NCBI GenBank assembly: GCA_002344965.1
Contig: DDUU01000045.1
Location: 1-64,000, forward strand
DNA from: Candidatus Tepidiaquacellales bacterium UBA2330
GTDB lineage: Bacteria; Bacteroidota; Ignavibacteria; Tepidaquicellales; Tepidaquicellaceae
Reading direction: 5' to 3'
DNA: 64,000 nt
Shown here: positions 55,256 to 63,978 of the stretch, in pieces
How positions within the stretch are numbered: the first letter of the stretch is position 1
How the letters are laid out: each line of letters begins with the position of its first letter
Notes under the pieces: model-generated
What the model was told of the DNA's origin: nothing
The model's input: the letters and a program-made list of their open reading frames with translations, nothing else
Databases searched by the model: none
Position numbers and translations under genes: made by a program

Positions 55256-56305
55256 ATGAAAATACTTATTAACGCACTCTCCGGAAACGGAGACGCACTG
55301 ATGTTTTCACCTTCCCTGCGGCTATTAAAAGAAAAAATTCCTGATGCGCAGATTGACATGCTTGTTATGTTCAGGTCTGTTAAGGAAATGTATCTTCATA
55401 ATCCCTTCCTGAATAAAATTTACTTTATAGATTTTATGAAGCAGTCAAAATTCAGATCATTAATTGAAGTAAGAAGTATTAGCAAAAATGAATATGACTA
55501 TTCCATAAATGTATATCCGGCAAACAGACTTGAGTATAATGTTGTAAACGCTTTTCTCGGCGCTAAAAAAAAGATAGCTCACCACTATATGCATACGGAT
55601 TTTTTCAGAGCTGAATTTTTAAACGATGTTCTGATAGATGAAACAAATAACAGACACAACGTTCTTCAGAATTTGGATCTTATAAACTCTATAGTTGATG
55701 TTTATGATGAAGATGCACCTGCGATGGATTTGTTTATCAGCGAAGAACATTCTTCAAAAGCAAAAAACTGGATTGATGAAAATATAACTGAAGGTAAAAA
55801 GCTTATCGGCTTTCATGCAGGTTCATCTGTTCTGAAAAATCATGTTAATAAGAGATGGGATAAGGAGAAATATTCAGAACTCGGAAAGATCCTTATAAAA
55901 AATTATAATGCTGAAATACTACTCTTCGGAAATGAGTCCGATCTGAATAATGAAATTAAAAGAAAAATCGGAAGCAATGTTCATTTTGCTTCAACTCCTG
56001 ATTTTATGGATTCAGTAGCGAGGATGAAATATTGCAGTTTATTTATTTCAAATGATACTGCGTTTCTTCATTCCGCTGCAGCGCTTCAGATACCGACAGT
56101 CGGGATTTTCGGATATACAAATTATAAGGAGCTTTTTCCCTGGAAAACAAAATACAGTATCGTCAGACAGGAGCTTTCCTGCAGCCCATGCTTCTATAAC
56201 TCTCCTAAACCGGCAGAATGTAAATGGAAAGACGCTGATGAATTTAAATGTATCAGAGATATAGAAACAGAGGATGTGCTTGATGCGGTTAAATCCCTTA
56301 TCTAA
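55256..56305 (+). CDS. Glycosyltransferase family 9 (heptosyltransferase-like)
   Basis: This 349-residue cytoplasmic enzyme opens with the GT9 pattern (MKILINALSGNGDALMFSPS) and ends with ISNDTAFLHSAAALQIPTVG then FGYTNYKELFPWK. GT9 enzymes add heptose or other sugars to lipopolysaccharide core; the sugar here is not clear. Four cysteines near residues 305-330 (SCSPCFYN and ECKW...FKC) match the Cys pattern often seen in GT9 members. It follows the GT-C gene by 11 bp, completing a three-gene cluster. Confidence 0.87.
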   Translation: MKILINALSGNGDALMFSPSLRLLKEKIPDAQIDMLVMFRSVKEMYLHNPFLNKIYFIDFMKQSKFRSLIEVRSISKNEYDYSINVYPANRLEYNVVNAFLGAKKKIAHHYMHTDFFRAEFLNDVLIDETNNRHNVLQNLDLINSIVDVYDEDAPAMDLFISEEHSSKAKNWIDENITEGKKLIGFHAGSSVLKNHVNKRWDKEKYSELGKILIKNYNAEILLFGNESDLNNEIKRKIGSNVHFASTPDFMDSVARMKYCSLFISNDTAFLHSAAALQIPTVGIFGYTNYKELFPWKTKYSIVRQELSCSPCFYNSPKPAECKWKDADEFKCIRDIETEDVLDAVKSLI

Positions 56306-56329
56306 ATAAACTATTTTCTTTTTCTGATA

Positions 56330-58243
56330 TCAGTTTATAAAATCCCAGACTATTGTAAATCTCGAAATTGAATTCAGGAATCCGCCCCTGTCATCAAGCG
56401 GAAATAAGTAAGTGTTGTAAATCAGTGAATTAAAAATATTTGCAACAGTAAGATTTATATTTGCTTTACCGATCCTTGCGCCTACATAAAAATCTACTGT
56501 AAACTGATCCTGTGCTGGAAAATTATCACCGGTGAATTTATAAGAATATAGTTTCTGATTCTGATTTACTGTTGTCTTAATGTTATAATATTTTGAAATG
56601 AATCCGGTCTTAATTTTTAATTTCCCTTTGAATAAAATATTCTTGTATGCAATATCCGATTTCAGATAATTCTCCGGAAATAACTTTGAATCTGAATTAT
56701 TGAAGTTTAACATGAAATCAAAATTATCTGATAATATATTTACTCCTGCATTAATATTCCGATAATCTGCGGAATTGAAACTGTCATATCCTTTACCGTA
56801 ATCAAATAAAATTTCTGCGTTTTTATACCTGAAGGAAACACCGGCAGTATAATAATTTTCCGGAATATTAATTACTGCGGATTCAAAAAGAATCCCTCCG
56901 GAAAATAATTCACCGGCATTATAAATACTGTATTCATTTCTGCGGTAACCTCCGCGGAAATCAAGTTTTATATTCCTCTTATTTATTGCTCTAAGTGAAC
57001 CTTCAGCGCCGATGCTTATAAAATTTTTACCGGTGATATTGTCATTTCTTATCAGAAAGCTTGCAGAAAAAATTCTGTAACCAAGATCATATTTTGCTTT
57101 TAAGGAATAATAAGTATTGTTTATATTCTGATAAGGACTTGTTCCCGTAGTGTCTGTCTGACTTATATTCCCTGAGAAATAATTTAAATATACATTCCCT
57201 CCTATTGTCAGATTAGAATTGAAGTGTTTGCCGGAATTCATAGTAATGTTTTGTGTCAGTTCGCCTCCGTAAAGTACCGAATGCTGAAATCCCGGATAAA
57301 TGGTTACTGTAGTATCAGAAGATAATGAAATTTCTCTGAGTGAATTATTACTGTATGCTTTGAATTTAGTCAGCCAGTTCTTATTCTTAAAAAACTTACC
57401 GGTAAGCGAGAGACTGTAATAGTAATTTTTAATATTCTCAATTGCATTATTATCTTTGACATCTGCAAGCAGCGGATCTGAAAGAGAATCTTCATCAGAG
57501 GAAAAGTTAAGACCTTCGTTAAGTCCTCTTTCAAAACTGACTAAATTAAATTCCGCTCTGGCATTGAATTTTGGTGAAAGATATAAATTCACTCTTGACT
57601 TTCCTCTCCATACATCAAATTCAGAATTTTCATACCGGCCGTCAAGTGAGTGTTTTGTAAGTCCTGCCATAACATTTACCTTTCTGGAAACCGGCTGACT
57701 TAAAAATACATCTGCAGACAGAGAACCTTCTCTGTCCTGGGAATATCTTAACTGCGAAAAAGGCTGACTGTTGAAAATATCTTTTGTAATGACATTAACG
57801 CTTTTTGATGAAGTGTTTATTCCGTAATAAAAAGAAGAGACAGCTGAAATTTCTTCAATCTGTGCAATTTCATTTACGCTGAAATTCTCTATGTCAAATC
57901 CCTGATAATAATTATCATTGACCTGAATTCCGTCGCGGAATATTCCCGTCTGATAAGAACTTTTGCCGTTGTAATTTATTGTATTCCTTCCTCCGAATCC
58001 AAAATCATTTATAAAAAAACCGGGACGCTGATCCAGTATTTCGGCAAGAGTTCTTCTGTCATTCCATATGCTTACGGAATCATATTTAAACACATCGGAA
58101 TTTAGTGAAAGCCGGAAGGGATCCTTTATCCGGTTAATATCGAATGGAATTTTCTTAAGTGTATCGGAAGTATTTATTGAAACTGTTTGTGACTGAACAT
58201 TTAAAAATGAAATAAATAAAATAAATGAGATTAAGTATTTCAT
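56330..58243 (-). CDS. TonB-dependent outer-membrane receptor, short type
   Basis: This 637-residue protein has a signal peptide (residues 1-18), a plug domain (LAEILDQRPGFFINDFGFGGRNTI and GIFRDGIQVNDNYYQG) and a beta-barrel of alternating aromatic strands to a C-terminal Asn-rich end (FTIVWDFIN, with aromatic near the terminus). No clear Ton box was seen. At this length it resembles BtuB/vitamin-type rather than the large SusC type. It starts 8 bp after phoU in the same minus-strand operon, so a link to phosphate uptake is worth testing. Confidence 0.82.
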   Translation of the reverse strand: MKYLISFILFISFLNVQSQTVSINTSDTLKKIPFDINRIKDPFRLSLNSDVFKYDSVSIWNDRRTLAEILDQRPGFFINDFGFGGRNTINYNGKSSYQTGIFRDGIQVNDNYYQGFDIENFSVNEIAQIEEISAVSSFYYGINTSSKSVNVITKDIFNSQPFSQLRYSQDREGSLSADVFLSQPVSRKVNVMAGLTKHSLDGRYENSEFDVWRGKSRVNLYLSPKFNARAEFNLVSFERGLNEGLNFSSDEDSLSDPLLADVKDNNAIENIKNYYYSLSLTGKFFKNKNWLTKFKAYSNNSLREISLSSDTTVTIYPGFQHSVLYGGELTQNITMNSGKHFNSNLTIGGNVYLNYFSGNISQTDTTGTSPYQNINNTYYSLKAKYDLGYRIFSASFLIRNDNITGKNFISIGAEGSLRAINKRNIKLDFRGGYRRNEYSIYNAGELFSGGILFESAVINIPENYYTAGVSFRYKNAEILFDYGKGYDSFNSADYRNINAGVNILSDNFDFMLNFNNSDSKLFPENYLKSDIAYKNILFKGKLKIKTGFISKYYNIKTTVNQNQKLYSYKFTGDNFPAQDQFTVDFYVGARIGKANINLTVANIFNSLIYNTYLFPLDDRGGFLNSISRFTIVWDFIN

Positions 58244-58251
58244 TTATTGAT

Positions 58252-58932
58252 TCAGTCTTTTGGTTTCAGGTTGTCAGGGTCTTTACTGTGCTTGACCATT
58301 TTTGCATCAATTAGAAAAATAACATCTTCCGCAATGTTTGTAGAATGATCGGAAAGTCTTTCTATGTTTCTTACCAGAGCAAGTATATGACAGCAGGGGA
58401 CTATAAGCTCGCTGTTAAGTTTCATTTCTTCAGTTAACAGGCCGAAAATTGTTCTGTCAAGATTATCAATCTCTTCATCAAAATTAATAACGTTTTTTGC
58501 AAGCTCCGCATCGCCGTTTACAAAACAATCAATACTCATCTTTACAATTTTTCTGACTTTCATTGCCATTTCATTTACTCTCATTTTCATCAGCAGTTCG
58601 GTCTGATCCTGAAGCACTTTTACTCTTTCGGCAATATTTACGGATATGTCACCCATTCTTTCCAGGTCACTGTTAATCATTAATGAAGACATAATAAGCC
58701 TCAGATCAAAAGCTACCGGCTGCGTCAATGCGAATATTCTCTGACAATGTTTGTCAATTCTGATGTCAAATTTATCAACTTCATCGTCTCTGTTTATTAC
58801 AGTCTGCGCAAGTTCCAGATTCCCGTCAAACAGGGCTTTAAATGAAAAGTCAATCTGCTCTTCTACCAGACTTCCCATTTTAATAATTTTTTCCTTCAGC
58901 TTTTCAAGTTCTTCTTCAAGGTAATGAAGCAT
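58252..58932 (-). CDS. phoU: Phosphate transport regulator PhoU
   Basis: This 226-residue cytoplasmic protein is the two-fold repeat of three-helix bundles typical of PhoU, which restrains the PhoR sensor and the Pst transporter when phosphate is ample. Each half carries the ligand pattern (RDDEVDKFD and FDEEIDNLD). ATG start. It lies 57 bp behind pstB in the operon. Confidence 0.93.
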   Translation of the reverse strand: MLHYLEEELEKLKEKIIKMGSLVEEQIDFSFKALFDGNLELAQTVINRDDEVDKFDIRIDKHCQRIFALTQPVAFDLRLIMSSLMINSDLERMGDISVNIAERVKVLQDQTELLMKMRVNEMAMKVRKIVKMSIDCFVNGDAELAKNVINFDEEIDNLDRTIFGLLTEEMKLNSELIVPCCHILALVRNIERLSDHSTNIAEDVIFLIDAKMVKHSKDPDNLKPKD

Positions 58933-58989
58933 ATGCTATTAATTATTTGTTTAAGTTATACAATCAAAAATTAAAATCAAAATAAAATA

Positions 58990-59748
58990 TTATCCGAATC
59001 TGCCCGAGATATAATTCTGAGTTTCGGTTTTTTCCGGAGTTGTAAACATACTGCTTGTCTTAGAGTATTCTACAATCTCGCCCGACAGAAAAAACGCGCA
59101 TTTGTCGCTTACTCTCGCCGCCTGTTGCATATTATGTGTTACTATCACAATAGTCAGATTTTTTTTCAGGTCAAACATCAGCTCTTCAATCTTTGCAGTT
59201 GATATCGGATCAAGAGCGCTTGCAGGTTCGTCCATAAGAAGGATTTCCGGATCTACGGCAAGAGCTCTTGCTATACAGACTCTCTGCTGCTGTCCGCCTG
59301 AAAGTCCTGTCGCTGATTCATTTAGCCGGTCTTTTACTTCATCCCAAATTGCCGCTCTTATACAATTGCTTTCTACGATTACATCAAGCTCCTTTTTGGA
59401 AGTAATTCCGTTTATCCTCGGACCGTAAGCAATATTCTCATACACGGATTTTGGAAAAGGATTTGATTTCTGAAATATCATACCGACTCTTCTGCGGAGA
59501 GACACTACATCAACTCTTTTATCATAAATGTCTATACCGTCTATTCTTACTTTACCTTCAATTCTTACATTATCAATTGTATCATTAAGCCGGTTCAGAG
59601 TTCTTAAAAATGTGGATTTCCCGCAGCCCGACGGACCTATGAGCGCTGTAATTTTCTTCTCGGTTATATCTATAGAAACATTCTTTAATGCCTGATTAGT
59701 CCCGTAATATAAACTTAAATTTGTTGTTGATATCTTCTCTTCGTTCAT
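58990..59748 (-). CDS. pstB: Phosphate ABC transporter ATPase PstB
   Basis: This 252-residue ATPase powers phosphate import. Walker A is GPSGCGKS (38-45), with the PstB-specific FLRTLNRLNDT after it, then KSNPFPKSVYENIAYGPR, signature LSGGQQQR and Walker B EILLMDEPASALDP. The start codon overlaps the stop of the lolD-like gene (ATGA), so translation is coupled. The membrane parts PstC, PstA and the binding protein PstS are not in the window. Confidence 0.95.
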   Translation of the reverse strand: MNEEKISTTNLSLYYGTNQALKNVSIDITEKKITALIGPSGCGKSTFLRTLNRLNDTIDNVRIEGKVRIDGIDIYDKRVDVVSLRRRVGMIFQKSNPFPKSVYENIAYGPRINGITSKKELDVIVESNCIRAAIWDEVKDRLNESATGLSGGQQQRVCIARALAVDPEILLMDEPASALDPISTAKIEELMFDLKKNLTIVIVTHNMQQAARVSDKCAFFLSGEIVEYSKTSSMFTTPEKTETQNYISGRFG

Positions 59749-60440
59749 TTTCTGTCAGTCATTTGGTCTAATATTTTACCGTCAGTCATTTTAATGATCC
59801 TGTCACACCTGGAAGCGAATTCTTCGTTGTGTGTAACAATTACAAATGTCTGTTTGAATTTATTTCTCAAATCAAAGATCAGTCTTATTATGGAATCCGC
59901 ATTTTCTGAATCAAGATTCCCTGTCGGCTCATCTGCAAGTATCAGCCCGGGTGAATTCACAAGTGCCCGTGCTATTGCCACTCTCTGAGCTTCTCCTCCC
60001 GAAAGTTCTGACGGTTTATGACCGGCTCTTTCCTCAAGCCCGACCTCTTTAAGTATGTCAAGCGCTTTTTGTGAATTCTCTTTTCCCTTTATCATTGTAG
60101 CGATCATAACATTTTCCAGAGCTGTAAATTCAGGAAGGAGGTGATGAAACTGAAAAATGAATCCGATCCTGCCGCTCCGGAATTCCGCAAGCTGCTTCTC
60201 TCTTTTATCAAAAATATTCTCACCTTCGAATAAAACCTTTCCTGAATCAGGCTTGTCCAATGTGCCGAGTAAATGCAGTAGCGTGCTTTTCCCCGCACCG
60301 GACTTCCCGGTGATCGCGCATATCTCTTCTTTAAAAATTTTAAGATTAATTCCGCGAAGCACTTCAAGCTTTTTTGTACCGGACAAAGGATATGATTTCC
60401 TTAAATCCTCTATTTCAATTATAGTATCTCTGTCTGCCAT
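59745..60440 (-). CDS. lolD: LolD-like ABC transporter ATPase
   Basis: This 231-residue ATPase has Walker A GKSGAGKS, GFIFQFHHLLPEFTALENV (the Q-loop of the LolD/MacB group), signature LSGGEAQR and Walker B LILADEPTGNLD. With the permease upstream it should release lipoproteins from the inner membrane to the outer membrane. Its last codons overlap the start of pstB by four bases. It lies 43 bp behind the permease gene. Confidence 0.9.
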   Translation of the reverse strand: MADRDTIIEIEDLRKSYPLSGTKKLEVLRGINLKIFKEEICAITGKSGAGKSTLLHLLGTLDKPDSGKVLFEGENIFDKREKQLAEFRSGRIGFIFQFHHLLPEFTALENVMIATMIKGKENSQKALDILKEVGLEERAGHKPSELSGGEAQRVAIARALVNSPGLILADEPTGNLDSENADSIIRLIFDLRNKFKQTFVIVTHNEEFASRCDRIIKMTDGKILDQMTDRK

Positions 60441-60483
60441 TAATAAAAATTATTCAGTCTGAATTTAATTAATAAAAGCATTT

Positions 60484-61710
60484 TCATTCCCATCTGATCG
60501 AATTTACGGGATTTAGTTTTGCAGCTCTTCTCGAAGGATATATGGAAGCTAAATAACATAAAAGCATTGCAGCCGCCGGAATGTATATAAGATCCGGGAT
60601 TCTGATTTCTACCGGCAGCGCTTCCATTTTATATACGGAAGTATCAAGTTTATAAAATTCAAAATATATCTGGGATAAAATTATCCCGATCCCGAGTATC
60701 ATTCCGGAGACAGTGCCGATTAATCCGACTGACAGACCTTCGGTAATGAATATGTTTGTAATCATTTTATTCGTAGCTCCCATTGATTTCAATACTCCAA
60801 TATCTCTTTTCTTTTCTATTACCGTCATAGTAAGCGAACCAAGAATATTGAATGAAGCTACCGCTATTATTATACTGAGTATTGTAAACGCAACCCATCT
60901 CTCGACTTTTAATATTGAATAAAAATCTTCATGCAGATCATACCAGGTCATTACTTTAAAATTATTTCCAATCAATTCCTGTATCTCCCGCTTTTTTGAT
61001 TCTGAATCGCTAATGTTGTCGAGTCTCATTTCAATTCCGCTTACTGTATTACCGGATTCAAAAAGCTCCTGTGAATTTGATAATGAAATATATGCATAGC
61101 TCCCGTCATATTCTTTATTATCAGAATCGTAAACACCTGTAACTATAAACTTTTTTGTTTTAGGTTCAACAAACTGTGTAAGCGAACTTTCCAGTCCGAC
61201 GGGACTTAAAAGCGTAAGCGTATCTCCGGGACGGGCTTTCATTTTACTAAGGAGAGAAAATCCCAGCACTAATCCTCCGTTTTCACCTTTATTCGAAAGA
61301 TCAAACTCACCGAGTCGAATCATATCTTTTACTCCCGAAACTCCGGAAACTTCATTCTCAAGTACGCCTTTTATAAATACAACTTCATTAACATTGCTGC
61401 CGGCGAGCATACCTTTATTAACAGAAAATGGCGAAGCGGATTTGATTCCTTTTTCTTTTAATTTATCTATTATGAATCCGTAATCAGAAAGTTTGGAATT
61501 GTCTGCTGATTCAATTCTGATATGAGGATCAAAACTAACCAGTATATTTGTAACTTTACTGTTAAATCCGTTAAATACTGATAAAACAATTATAAGTGCT
61601 GCCACTCCTATACAGACTCCGACAATTGAGACAAGAGAAATAATTGTAATAAAATTAAACTTTTTCTTGGAAAAAAGATATCTGCGCGCAATAAAATATT
61701 CCGCTTTCAA
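60484..61710 (-). CDS. LolC/LolE-like lipoprotein-releasing permease
   Basis: This 408-residue FtsX-type permease has an N-terminal membrane helix with the Lol signature (ISLVSIVGVCIGVAALIIV then SVFNGF), a large periplasmic domain to about residue 270, and three C-terminal helices ending SIYPSRRAAKLNPVNSIRWE. A single gene of this type, probably acting as a homodimer, is usual in Bacteroidota. Next comes its ATPase gene, forming the LolCDE-like unit. Confidence 0.9.
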   Translation of the reverse strand: MKAEYFIARRYLFSKKKFNFITIISLVSIVGVCIGVAALIIVLSVFNGFNSKVTNILVSFDPHIRIESADNSKLSDYGFIIDKLKEKGIKSASPFSVNKGMLAGSNVNEVVFIKGVLENEVSGVSGVKDMIRLGEFDLSNKGENGGLVLGFSLLSKMKARPGDTLTLLSPVGLESSLTQFVEPKTKKFIVTGVYDSDNKEYDGSYAYISLSNSQELFESGNTVSGIEMRLDNISDSESKKREIQELIGNNFKVMTWYDLHEDFYSILKVERWVAFTILSIIIAVASFNILGSLTMTVIEKKRDIGVLKSMGATNKMITNIFITEGLSVGLIGTVSGMILGIGIILSQIYFEFYKLDTSVYKMEALPVEIRIPDLIYIPAAAMLLCYLASIYPSRRAAKLNPVNSIRWE

Positions 61711-61725
61711 ATTATATCTCCCGCT

Positions 61726-62562
61726 TTATTCATCAAATACAATTACGGATTCCTGATACTGTCTCACTTTATTCTTGTCTATTTTATCATTTAGTAAAAT
61801 CTTCAGATCCTTTTGCTTCTGCTCTATATTCCTGTCATGCATTAGTTTGCTTATTTCGTATTTTACATGCAGCACTCTGTTTGTAATACGGTGTCTTGAA
61901 ATTCCCGCAGGCAGATGAAATTTACTGTCAGCTATTTTTACAATATGGCTTTTCTTCAGATCCGGAAATACGATTAGCACTCCTTTTCTGCGTGTATATT
62001 TTTTTATATCAGATAATTTTATGTCACCTTCTGATCTGTCAAAATCATAATCCTTAAAATAAAGTAATGTAAACTTATGCAACTGATCCACCATTTCGTC
62101 AAGATCCGAAGAAAGCTTAATTAAAATATTCTCATCATTTACAATATCCGAAGCGAGCAGGTAATGAAATTTTTCCTTGATTGTTTTTATACCCTTTGAG
62201 TAAGAAGTTTTTTCGAAACGGAATCCGCTCTTATCGCAAAAATCAATTATATTTTCAATCTTGAGATCATATACAAGATGATTCCATTTATCCAGCTTTA
62301 GCTCGTTGCTTTTATAATCAAGAACCTGAGCTAGTATAAGCCTGCATCCTATTGTCTGTAATGAACCGTATCTGTTGGCTCCGTCAAGCAGTATTATGTC
62401 TTTATTATGTCTTCCGGTTATAACGGGATTTATAAGGTATTTTGATTTTGAAATCCGGTTGTAAATATTTCTTAGTCTGATGTTTTCAGTAGCTTCATGA
62501 AGCTTAATATCAGTAAGCCGGAGTATTTCAAGATCAAAATAATTATCGGTGTAATTTATCAA
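61726..62562 (-). CDS. ParB/SbnI-like domain protein
   Basis: This 278-residue protein has an N-terminal ParB/sulfiredoxin-type fold: an opening strand-helix (LTDIKLHEATENIRL), then PVITGRHN and the catalytic-type box ILLDGANRYGSLQTIG (near residues 56-71). This box resembles the DGxHR box of ParB nucleases and SbnI-type serine kinases, with Asn for His. The rest is helical with no known motif; no HTH is obvious. It lies 45 bp after the ClpB-like gene and 15 bp before the Lol permease, in the same operon. An enzymatic (serine kinase or nuclease-like) or CTP-binding role is inference. Confidence 0.6.
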   Translation of the reverse strand: MINYTDNYFDLEILRLTDIKLHEATENIRLRNIYNRISKSKYLINPVITGRHNKDIILLDGANRYGSLQTIGCRLILAQVLDYKSNELKLDKWNHLVYDLKIENIIDFCDKSGFRFEKTSYSKGIKTIKEKFHYLLASDIVNDENILIKLSSDLDEMVDQLHKFTLLYFKDYDFDRSEGDIKLSDIKKYTRRKGVLIVFPDLKKSHIVKIADSKFHLPAGISRHRITNRVLHVKYEISKLMHDRNIEQKQKDLKILLNDKIDKNKVRQYQESVIVFDE

Positions 62563-62607
62563 TATATTTTTATTTTAAATACTTCTGTAAAACAGAACAT
62601 TCCGGAA

Positions 62608-63942
62608 TCATTTTTTCCTGGTAAACTCAATCAGTCCGCTTTTATCTAACTTTGCTTCAACCGTATCTCCGGGTAAAAAATCTGCGTTGAGAATTTTTTC
62701 GGATAAAACATTTGTAACATATTTCTGAATTGTTCTCTTCAGCGGTCTTGCGCCGAATGAAATATCGAACCCAAGTTTACCAAGCCAGTCCTTTACTTCC
62801 TCGCTTACTTCAAGTTTAATATTATTTCTTTCCATCTTGCTGATAAGAAACCGGATCTGAATATCAACTATTGCTCTGATCTCATTGGTAGTAAGCGGTT
62901 TAAATACAATGATCTCATCGATTCTGTTCAGAAACTCAGGACGTATGGTTGACTTAAGCAGATCCATTAACTCCACGCGGAGTTCATTAATTATATCATC
63001 CCTGTTCTTATCATCTATGATCTGCATCTTTTCCTGTATCAGATGAGATCCGAGATTGGATGTCATAATTATTATAGTATTTTTAAAATTAACCGTTCTG
63101 CCCTGCGAATCCGTAAGTCTTCCTTCATCAAGCACCTGAAGAAGGATATTAAATACATCCGGATGTGCTTTCTCAATCTCGTCGAGCAGCACTACGGAAT
63201 ACGGTCTTCTTCTCACCGCTTCAGTCAGCTGACCGCCTTCTTCGTATCCCACATATCCGGGCGGAGCTCCGATGAGTCTGGACACGGAAAATTTTTCCAT
63301 ATATTCGCTCATATCAATTCTCACTATAGCTTTTTCATCATCAAACAAAAATTCAGCCAATGCTCTCGCCAGTTCCGTCTTACCGACGCCGGTAGTACCC
63401 AAAAAAATAAAAGAACCAATTGGCCTGTTTTCATCCTGAAGTCCGGCGCGTGATCTTCTGATAGCATTTGAAACTGCAACGACGGCATCAAGCTGACCAA
63501 TGACTCTTTTCTGAAGATTTTCTTCCATGTGAACGAGTTTAGCGCGCTCACTCTCAAGCATTTTACTTACAGGAATTCCCGTCCACTTTGAAATTATTTC
63601 TGCTATATCCTCTGAGTCAACTTCCTCTTTAAGCATTTTTTTGTCTTTCTGAATTTTCGCAAGCTCTTCTGATTTTGCATCAATGCTTTTCTGCAGCTCA
63701 AGAAGTTTTCCGTATCTGATCTCAGCTACTTTAGCAAGATTACCTTCGCGTTCGTATTTATCCGCTTCGGTTTTTAATGTTTCGATCTCTTCTTTTGACG
63801 CCCGAACGGATTTTATCAGTTCTTTCTCAAGATTCCAGTGTGTTACGAGAGAGTTTCTCTTTTCTGATAAATCCGCTAGCTCTTTGTCAATTTCCTGAAG
63901 ACGTAATTTGGTCGGATTTAATTTATCTGTGGTTTTTGCCAT
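62608..63942 (-). CDS. Half-length ClpB-like disaggregase (M-domain and second ATPase only)
   Basis: This 444-residue protein aligns with the second half of ClpB. Residues 11-115 match the coiled-coil M-domain (YEREGNLAKVAEIRYGKLLE), followed by WTGIPVSKMLESE. The second ATPase has Walker A GTTGVGKT (182-189), pore loop GYVGYEEG (229-236), Walker B VVLLDE (250-255) and GARPLKR near the end. The N-domain and first ATPase domain (about 400 residues of a full ClpB) are missing. The ATG is preceded by an in-frame TAA, the upstream frames do not encode ClpB, and a TAAATTTG box lies at the right place. It looks like an intact short gene, but only 58 bp upstream are visible. Confidence 0.85.
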   Translation of the reverse strand: MAKTTDKLNPTKLRLQEIDKELADLSEKRNSLVTHWNLEKELIKSVRASKEEIETLKTEADKYEREGNLAKVAEIRYGKLLELQKSIDAKSEELAKIQKDKKMLKEEVDSEDIAEIISKWTGIPVSKMLESERAKLVHMEENLQKRVIGQLDAVVAVSNAIRRSRAGLQDENRPIGSFIFLGTTGVGKTELARALAEFLFDDEKAIVRIDMSEYMEKFSVSRLIGAPPGYVGYEEGGQLTEAVRRRPYSVVLLDEIEKAHPDVFNILLQVLDEGRLTDSQGRTVNFKNTIIIMTSNLGSHLIQEKMQIIDDKNRDDIINELRVELMDLLKSTIRPEFLNRIDEIIVFKPLTTNEIRAIVDIQIRFLISKMERNNIKLEVSEEVKDWLGKLGFDISFGARPLKRTIQKYVTNVLSEKILNADFLPGDTVEAKLDKSGLIEFTRKK

Positions 63943-63970
63943 TTTTGAAAATTTATGATTCCAAAATTAA

Positions 63971-63978
63971 CAAATTTA
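63971..63978 (-). promoter_or_regulatory. Bacteroidota-type -7 box of the ClpB-like operon
   Basis: On the minus strand TAAATTTG is an exact TAnnTTTG match, 28 nt before the ATG at 63942. The -33 element would fall at the window edge, so the promoter cannot be confirmed fully. Confidence 0.5.

Noticed and set aside
62608..63942. Simple frameshift in a full-length clpB at the visible edge
   Set aside because: The 58 bp upstream encode no ClpB-like sequence in any frame and contain a promoter-like box, so a break at this exact junction is not supported; a break further upstream cannot be excluded.
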